Shown here one piece after another: positions 57,453-64,000 of a DNA stretch of 64,000 bases. The number at the start of each line of letters is the position of its first letter. Position 1 is the stretch's first letter. The notes beneath the pieces were generated by a model that searched no databases, had not been told where the DNA came from, and saw nothing but the letters and a program-made list of their open reading frames with translations. The translations under genes and the position numbers were made by a program. Origin of the DNA: Picocystis sp. L7 (lineage: Eukaryota > Chlorophyta > Picocystophyceae > Picocystales > Picocystaceae); assembly GCA_020975725.1 (NCBI GenBank), contig QXJR01000004.1, forward strand, positions 620,001 to 684,000, in the 5' to 3' direction.

Positions 57453-58122
57453 GGCTGGTTTGGCGAAGCAAGTGCGAGGTTTGCGCGTGCAGATCCCACG
57501 CGTCCCCCGATTCCACACCGTAGAAGTGTGCTGCAATCGATGTCTTGGGCTGGTGACTGGCCGAGGGGAGAATCCAAGGCCCGGACATGGTGGGGTCGGG
57601 ACCCGACCCCACCATGGAACGAGACCCCGACGAGTCCCCATGAACCAGGCTGGAATCGAAGAAACAGGGCCGTCCAGTGGAAGCGAGCAGAGAAAGTCCT
57701 GGCTAGACCGTGGAGCGGCCAGGGGGTACAGCAATACTACAATGAGGCGAGTTGGGAAACGGATAGCCGCACGGTACAAAGTTGCACATTGAATTCATGT
57801 CGACGCTCCTGTTTTGCGAGCACTTGGAACAGTTTACATGTGCCACTAATACTCTGCAAAGTTATGGCTGGACATGTGAAGCAAATGGTGAGGGGCACAC
57901 GCTCCGAGGCAATGGACAGACCACTGTGCTCGAACAAAGCAGATCCTTGTGAATGAAGTTGTAAGGATTTCCTGGGCCGCTCGGCTGATTGTGTGTGACC
58001 GACACTGTATACATCCACCGGCAAGCTCTGATTGGATGCGGCTGTGGTGGAATACTCCATTGGTCGTAGCTTGCAGATGTAAAGTTTGATGTATTGCAAT
58101 AAATCTCAACAGTGTTGCACCT
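57453..58122. other. Intergenic with a 15-bp perfect palindrome
   Basis: CATGGTGGGGTCGGG at 57586-57600, one A, then its exact reverse complement at 57602-57616. It lies about 135 bp upstream of the TM9SF start. The remainder is the 5' region of TM9SF and 3' flank of the KNL2-like gene, with no gene recognised. Confidence 0.5.
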
Positions 58123-60328
58123 TTATTCTATGTCGTCTTCGCTTTCCTGTGAATCGGCTTCCTCTTGACTACTCTCGTCTTCCTTGCCGATGGCCAGTGC
58201 GGCTGCTACAGCCGAGGCAACCCAACCGACAGGTCTCCCACCTCCAGATGAAGCAGCTACCTCGACTGCCTTTGAGCCTTGACTGCTCCTCGCAGCATTC
58301 CCAGTTCCGGCCTTTTTTTGTCCTTTCTTTTTCAAAAGACCCTCGACATACCCGTCCATACGCATACGATGCTCCATGTCTTCCTGCACCCTACTTTTTT
58401 CTTCTTCTATCTGCTCTGCAGAAAACAAAGAGTTTCCTCCTGTGTTCTCCACACATTCAGCACCTTCAAGGTATGCATAGGCATCATCCGAGTACCCCAC
58501 ATCCTTAGCCTTCTGCTGGTACCGCAGTCCCCGACCATACTTACGTGCTGCGACCATGGCCGCCTTCCCAGTCAGGGGGCGTTTGTTACCCTTTGGTACG
58601 GCAGACTGTACTGCGGCATTTGCACGCTTTTCTGGAGAACCGATGTTTCCTCTTCTTTGCTTGCTCTTTTTAGTTTCTGGCGTGGGCACCTCATCAAAAC
58701 TTTTGTGAAAGCATTCGGTCGCGGTTTTCCCGGGAACATGCTTCGCAACCTTGGACCAGAAGTTGGGTGCACTTGGATCAACAAGCAGCTGTGCTTTCTG
58801 CAAGGCAAAGACCTGCTCTTGTGACCAAGGCATCCCGTCAACAACATCTTGGCCTTGCCTACCCCCCCTCGCAGTTTCTGTGCTCTCCTCGCTAGTGCAC
58901 TTGTCACCTTTTAATTCGGAATGGTGCACAGGCAAGGTATCTGGACTATCGGCCTCTTCGTATCCATCACTGAACTCGTCAGCAAAAGTTACTTTTGGCT
59001 TTTTCCTGGCAGTCCGTCTTTTAGACCTTGCACTGTCAACTGCTTGCCCAAAACTCCTTCGTGGGCGTTTCTTCACGAGTGATTTTTGGCACTCCTTGTT
59101 TCTTTCATCTTCTTCATCGTCTGACCAAGCCAAAACTTTGGGAGGGACTGAAGACGCCCTGGCCATTGCTGTCCTGGAGCCATCTTTGCCTTCGGTCCTG
59201 ATCACTTTGGGCTCCACGGACTTGGGCCGGCCCCGTGGTGGACCAGTTCTTTCTCCCTGTGCCTTCCTAGATTTGGGTGGGGGCATGGACTCTTGGCCTC
59301 TGTTCTCGTGAGGTGATTTCGTGTGTATTCCTTTTTGGGGTGACCTTCTGTACATTTCTTGCTCTCCTGCCAAGTAAGTGTTCCTCTTCCTGGGTTCCCA
59401 CTTCCCGACCAGATCTGGTGTGATCCCAGTGGACCACCATGGCGTGGGAGCCTTGCGTATCCTTGTGCTCCTATCCTGAATTGCTGGAGGTGGAGGCATG
59501 GAATTTTCCTTCTTGGTGGTGCTTCTTGTCTTTCTGGGAGTTTTGGGTTTGGGTCTTTCTGCTATTTCCTCTGGAGACCGATCTGGAGCAGTCGCTGGAG
59601 CGCTATTGGGACCTTCCCAGACAGGTTGCGGTGGGCTGGTGGGGAAACTCCTTCTCCAAGGGTCTACTGATATTTCCACTCCTGCGCTTTGCAACACACG
59701 TGGCGCAGGACTGGCACGATAGAGGGTGTCGAACTGGCTTCGAATTTGCCGGGCCACATCGCTGGCGAACCACCCTGGGGAAGTGCTGGCACGCGTAGGC
59801 ACCGGCCGCTTGGCTTCCTCCCCCTCACTCCTGCTTGCTGGTGGGCTTTCTAAGCCTTGTCCGAAGAAGTCGACGGGTCCGCTAGGCGCGCTGCGCCTGC
59901 GTATCTTGAGCTCCCAGCCCACACGCGCCATGCCTGGTGCAACGTCGAAGCCTGTCCCGAATGTTTCATCGGACGTCGACCCGGTCAAACCTCCTACGAT
60001 CCCTGGTTTCGAACCCGAAGGGATCTCGGTTTCGATCGGTTTGAAAGGATAGGAAACCAACCTACCACGAAACCACTCCACCTGGTTCACGCCGTCAACG
60101 AAGATGCATCGTATCCTCCGCAAATCTGCAGGGGAACGCAAGTAGAAGCATACCCCTAGACAACCAGCGCAAGATGTGGTGACGTAAGTAAAACGAGGAG
60201 ACGCTGACTGAGCAACTCCACTGCTAAGGAGCGTGTGTATCGAAAGAATGCATTGGTAGGGCGTTATCTAGACGTTAGGCATCCATCTCAATGTAGCACG
60301 AACTCACCCGAGCCTTCCGATCAAACAT
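58123..60328 (-). CDS. KNL2: KNL2/M18BP1-like centromere protein
   Basis: KNL2/M18BP1 directs CENP-A (CENH3) loading at centromeres. The main exon runs from about 60207 to 58123. It contains a SANT/Myb domain (genomic about 58687-58833: PWSQEQVFALQKAQ then NFWSKVAKHVPGKTATECF), a CENP-C-like motif (about 59434-59475: RSTRIRKAPTPWW) and, before the first in-frame Met at 59931, a plausible SANTA domain (RCIFVDGVNQVEW, then GFDVAPGMARVGWE). Between them are Lys/Arg-rich disordered stretches; the tail is acidic. The 5' end is not settled: a tentative seven-codon exon 60308-60328 (MFDRKAR, donor GTGAGT, CTAAC at 60274-60278) could splice to 60207, giving about 701 residues, but the branch-to-acceptor distance is longer than in other introns. 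If the Met at 59931 is used, 602 residues result without SANTA. Confidence 0.72.
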
Positions 60329-61097
60329 GTCCGTCCATCTCCAGCTGTCCGTACTCCGAGGTCAAAGAGAAACATCGAACAACGAGCAAGCACACTCTAT
60401 GAAGAAAGAGTTCTTTCGTGAGGTAATCTTCTCAATTTTTTTTGTGTACGGCACTTGGAAAGTTCTGGGCGCAGGCAACTTTCTTCAAGGAGAGGGAATG
60501 AGCTCGAACTTTCTGAACATCAATAACTGAAATTCCCAAATGCACCAATTGAATATCACACGAATCGCTACATGCCATTTCACTTGGCACAAAACCGTTT
60601 TGCACTCGTTTGAATGGAAGTGGGTTGCCGAAAAAAACTTCGTCTCCTCGTCATGAGACATTCAGCGGCTCCTTTGCTTTCGCGCGCTCCACGAATGGAT
60701 ATTTTCGTCTTCTCAAGTGGCATGGACGTCTCTAGGTTGTGGCGTTGTCAAGCGTGTCGCCTGTGAGTTCATGTTTCATCTCCACGGCACAAAGAGTTTC
60801 AGCGTTCATCTGTGCCATTACTTGTCGCAAAACCACCAGTTAATGGTTGATCGTTTGTTCCGTCGGCCGCCGTTTCGCTGTTGCCATAACTTTCCCCTCC
60901 GACCTTGGATGTCCCATCCCCAGCATCGGTGATCGTGGTCGAAGGGGATCGATCCCCGCATCGACGGTGTCTCGACCCTTGGTTTTCGCGGGAAGGCGGA
61001 GATTTCCCGCCACCGGATCCCGTCCGGAAGTGCTACAGGGGCGGCATCAAGGGGGGAAGGACTCCCTCCAGTGCCTCACAGCGCCTCTCGACCGACG
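60329..61097. other. Intergenic, AT-richer, nothing recognised
   Basis: Contains a 67-codon open frame at 60327-60530 without recognisable features, and then the 5' region of the DDT gene. No RNA or repeat is recognised. Confidence 0.45.
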
Positions 61098-62534
61098 ATG
61101 AGCCAACCGGACGATGGAAGGTCGGCAGTTTCACTGCGCAGGAGCTGGCCATTGGCCGCTTGCGTGCAGTTCTTGCGGGTGTTCCAGGCTCCCCTGCGCC
61201 TGAAGAGCCATCCCTCAGGCGACGTGCTCGAACGGATGCTTGTGGATCCTGCGCGACACCCGACTGCCTCGGCGACCATCCTTGGACGGCTGGCCAACGT
61301 GCAAGGGAGGAAAACAGACGAATGGGAAAGAGCGCTGCGGAGGAGGGTCGACGAGAAATGGAGCGAAAGCTTTGATCGCCATCCCATGGATGGGTGCGAA
61401 TGGGAACAACTCGAACCCGAGCAACGATTGGACATCGTCCACGCACTCTGCGAATGGCTGTGCCAGGACGACCCGGACATCATCGATGCGCTCGAAAGGA
61501 CAGTGAGCGATAAAGAATACACTGCAGATGCGTTAAGAGAAGAACCTATCGGTGTGGATGCAGAAGGATCGAGGTATTACTACTTGGGTATCGATGGAGA
61601 AGACTGCAGATTGTACAAAGAAACACCACCCAAAAACAGGGGGGAAAGGAGGTTCATCTACGACAATGCAGAATTCTCTACCGTGTGCACAACACTGGAG
61701 GAATTGGCGGAATTGAAAGATAAATTTGCATCTAGTAATCAGAAAACTGATTTGAGCCTGGCCAAAACCCTGATGGACGATATCCTTCCGAAGCTGGAGG
61801 AAACCAAAGCGGCCAGGGAGAGGGCCATCAGGAAGGCGGAAAGAATTGAGCAGATGCCCAGAAAGAGATCTGGGAGGCTTCAACTATTGCAAATACAGCG
61901 AGAGGATGAAGAACGGCAAAGAGAGATAGAGGAAGCCCAACAGAGGGAGAGACGAGAGCTCGAGAGGGCGAGGAAGCAGGAAGAACAGAGGCTGAGAAAG
62001 CTCCATGCAAGGGAGGAACGGGCCCGTTCGCGCGTTGTGAAACAGCAAGCAAATGATAGACTTATCACAGGAGAGAAGGTTGGTATAAGACGATCCAGGG
62101 AAGAACGGATGAAAGAGAGAGAGGCCAAATTCATGGGGGAAGACAATGAACAACTGCAGCAGATCGCCCCGGCTTCTGCACCTCGACCGTTTGAAAGCGA
62201 AGCTACAGTGCAAGCGGACGAGGTAAACCAGCTCTATTTAGACCATGAGAACGTACCAGAATACGAGGAGCAAGAAGCCCGAGGTCCGCATACGACTTGG
62301 GACCAGCCACCCTCCCTTGTGGCTCGATCTGAGAATCATGCATTGCACGCCGACCCTGCTGTGGACAGCATACAGCACACGACATACCAGGCAACTCATG
62401 CACTTGCAAAGCAACAGGAATTCAAAGGCTCTGATATGGATAAGGATGTTTTCAGGAGCCCTTTGACCATGGAGAAGAATCAAGATCCTCCGCTTCACAG
62501 CAACGGGCACTGTCAACCCTCCTACCAAAGCTAG
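61098..62534 (+). CDS. DDT/WHIM-type chromatin-remodelling accessory protein
   Basis: A 478-residue nuclear protein of the DDT-domain group that partners ISWI remodelers (plant DDR-like/animal CECR2-like). Residues about 15-85 form the DDT domain (CVQFLRVFQAPLRLKSHPSG). The WHIM-like region follows: LEPEQRLDIVHALCEWLCQD, then REEPIGVDAEGSRYYYLGID and the RLYKE patch, where an Asp-x-x-Gly motif contacts ISWI and linker DNA in related proteins. Residues about 240-345 are a strongly charged helix (EIEEAQQRERRELERARKQE). The C-terminus is disordered, with no bromodomain or PHD finger seen. Start ATG at 61098; the preceding in-frame codons begin with GTG. Single exon. Confidence 0.82.
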   Translation: MSQPDDGRSAVSLRRSWPLAACVQFLRVFQAPLRLKSHPSGDVLERMLVDPARHPTASATILGRLANVQGRKTDEWERALRRRVDEKWSESFDRHPMDGCEWEQLEPEQRLDIVHALCEWLCQDDPDIIDALERTVSDKEYTADALREEPIGVDAEGSRYYYLGIDGEDCRLYKETPPKNRGERRFIYDNAEFSTVCTTLEELAELKDKFASSNQKTDLSLAKTLMDDILPKLEETKAARERAIRKAERIEQMPRKRSGRLQLLQIQREDEERQREIEEAQQRERRELERARKQEEQRLRKLHAREERARSRVVKQQANDRLITGEKVGIRRSREERMKEREAKFMGEDNEQLQQIAPASAPRPFESEATVQADEVNQLYLDHENVPEYEEQEARGPHTTWDQPPSLVARSENHALHADPAVDSIQHTTYQATHALAKQQEFKGSDMDKDVFRSPLTMEKNQDPPLHSNGHCQPSYQS

Positions 62535-63523
62535 TTGTTCGATCACAAGGCGCAGGGAAGCATTCATTCCAGGGAGCTAGCAGGGTTGGACTTTGCTAGT
62601 CTACCACCATTTTGCATGGTTGTTGCATGCGCCTTCGATAGTGGATGACAGTGTGGACGCCGTATGACTGACGTATTCCTGCGACCTTATTGACGTTACA
62701 GTCACAATTTTTGGGGAAGGACCTTCATACAAAACCTTGCCGTTTCGAGGATCCTTGTTTGTCTGGTCCGGTATACGCAGCAATAACCCTGGCATTGTAG
62801 TGGACTTTGAGACCCCTCCTGTTCCTCTCCGTGCTTCCATTAGCAAACACCAGCAAAGGCACTGTAAGCCGTCTCCTGCAGTGAAGACTGCAGTTTTTAC
62901 AGTTGATTTTAACAGGATCGAGCATGGATGGACTGTTAGGGGGTACTTGATGGCCCCTTCTGCTAGCAGGAAAGAAAGTATTCTTTTGAACACAGCTGTT
63001 TGGTTGGTATACTTGTTTGTCTCGTTGCCTCCACCTTAAATTCAAGGTTCGGTATGGCACCCACCTCGATGCAGCAGATCCCTTTCAGGCTGTCACTTAT
63101 CCGAAACGATCCACATGACGAAAGATGGTTCATATTGTCCGGGGTGGGGGGATCTGACATGTCCCATTCACCCTGCTTCTCTGCTGTCTGTTTCCACCCA
63201 CCCAGTTCGGCTTGTCTATGACTGCGTTTTCTCTTTCCATTTCGATCCTCTTTCCAGAACTCTTCTGAATCCCTGGCCACGGAGCAGAGGCACAGGATCT
63301 GGCCCGGATGAGCCTGAAAGCCACAACTTTACCATGCATGCATGGTGTGACCTCGTTCTGGTCCATCCGAGACGTACTCCGGAGTAGGAATCTTCCCACT
63401 GGGTTTTGTGGAAGAATACAAGGGGATGGGGAGGCTTTTGAACGGCTTTTCGACGGGGTTGAACTGGGCGCATTTCGTCGACTTCGCATCGCAGTTCGCC
63501 AAGCGCACCGACCGCCTTTTGAG
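62535..63523. other. Unresolved 1-kb region, possible unrecognised exons
   Basis: GC content is lower than in promoters and open frames of 90-130 codons occur on both strands (minus 62601-62993 and 62963-63280; plus up to 63039). A textbook 3' splice site on the plus strand (CTGAC at 63154, then a pyrimidine run ending CCCAG at 63203-63207) hints at an exon. I could not assemble a convincing gene. Confidence 0.3.
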
Positions 63524-64000
63524 ATGTCGGACGAACGGGAGAAGCTGAGGATGGAGATGCTGCACGAGGCTGTGCGATCCCAGGAGGAGATGGAGGCCCT
63601 GGACGCCATCCCAGGCTGGACACAGCCGGCACCGACACCAGACGAGACGCCTACCGAGTGCCAACGTGTGGCCACGCAGACGCAAACCACGACTTTGCCG
63701 ATGCATCCACCCAAGGACAGGCCGCCTGCATCCACTTCCACCCAGATGGCGTCGATGCCGAAAGGAAACGCCACACAAGTGGTCCACTGCGAAACAGCTG
63801 CGGTGCAAGTGGTCAGGAAGCACACCTCGATATTCGTGCAAGAAGCCGCGACCAAAACGGGAATGTCTGACTTTCTTGCGTCCCAGAACGACATCATGTT
63901 CGAGGAAGAAGACGATGAACACGAATCGCTTGAACATGGCGACAGATCCTGGAAAGAAACCAAGAAAACGGTCGAACGGGAAGAAGATCGCGACCAACAA
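63524..64000 (+). CDS. Partial gene running off the right edge, unknown
   Basis: An open frame with no stop to the end of the window, at least 159 codons. From the ATG at 63524: MSDEREKLRMEMLHEAVRSQ (helical), then a Thr/Pro-rich linker (PAPTPDETPTECQRVATQTQ), and an acidic stretch near the edge (FEEEDDEHESLEHGD). The same frame is open back to an ATG at 63308, so the true start could be up to 72 codons earlier. Not recognised; the composition suits a coiled-coil or scaffold protein. The 3' part lies outside the window. Confidence 0.55.
   Translation, partial: MSDEREKLRMEMLHEAVRSQEEMEALDAIPGWTQPAPTPDETPTECQRVATQTQTTTLPMHPPKDRPPASTSTQMASMPKGNATQVVHCETAAVQVVRKHTSIFVQEAATKTGMSDFLASQNDIMFEEEDDEHESLEHGDRSWKETKKTVEREEDRDQQ

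Overview
This is nuclear DNA of a compact, intron-poor green alga. Evidence for Viridiplantae: a plant-type phosphoribulokinase with both redox cysteines, PsbP of the photosystem II oxygen-evolving complex with a bipartite twin-arginine leader, a plastid-type MutS2, a DGAT3-like [2Fe-2S] protein, a YABBY/HMG-like domain, a KNL2-like centromere protein, and TGTAA motifs (the chlorophyte poly(A) signal) just after several stop codons. Small size, few introns and short convergent gaps fit a prasinophyte-grade or core chlorophyte picoalga; a chloropicophyte-like organism is my guess, not a demonstration.

Layout. About 34 genes are packed in 64 kb, on both strands. Convergent neighbours mostly sit 30-150 bp apart, and most divergent neighbours share CpG- and G-tract-rich 5' regions of 0.23-2.4 kb. 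0-8 kb: a decayed Fanzor/TnpB-like fragment at the left edge, a coiled-coil protein, a membrane protein, an M14 carboxypeptidase with a spliced-on membrane anchor, a fluoride exporter and CFAP298. 8-20 kb: RAD54, SPT16, an ACT-fused glucan phosphorylase and an LCM-type methyltransferase. 19.6-30.5 kb: DGAT3-like protein, RFC small subunit, mitochondrial OXA1, a 63-residue YABBY-like protein, MATE transporter, SART3, tubulin cofactor A and a basic hypothetical. 31-47 kb: M1 aminopeptidase, a second Fanzor-like relic, peroxisomal acyl-CoA oxidase, MutS2, LMBR1-like membrane protein, a tail-anchored J protein, an organophosphate antiporter and phosphoribulokinase. 49.5-64 kb: PsbP, GFO/IDH/MocA oxidoreductase, ACBP-ankyrin protein, a RING-less MAT1, SWS1/ZSWIM7, TM9SF nonaspanin, a KNL2/M18BP1-like protein, a DDT-domain chromatin protein and a gene running off the right edge.

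Introns. I could place 12 introns with good support from protein homology (81-175 nt, all GT-AG). Every one carries CTGAC or CTAAC 17-43 nt before the acceptor, and most lie near the start of the gene. This pattern was used to fix first exons of CFAP298, SPT16, SART3, TBCA, PRK, PsbP, MAT1 and TM9SF.

Functional themes: photosynthesis (PRK and PsbP head to head), starch and lipid turnover (phosphorylase, acyl-CoA oxidase, ACBP, DGAT3-like), chromatin and DNA repair (RAD54, SWS1, RFC, SPT16, MAT1, DDT, KNL2), and trafficking or transport. No tRNA, rRNA, CRISPR array or intact mobile element was recognised.
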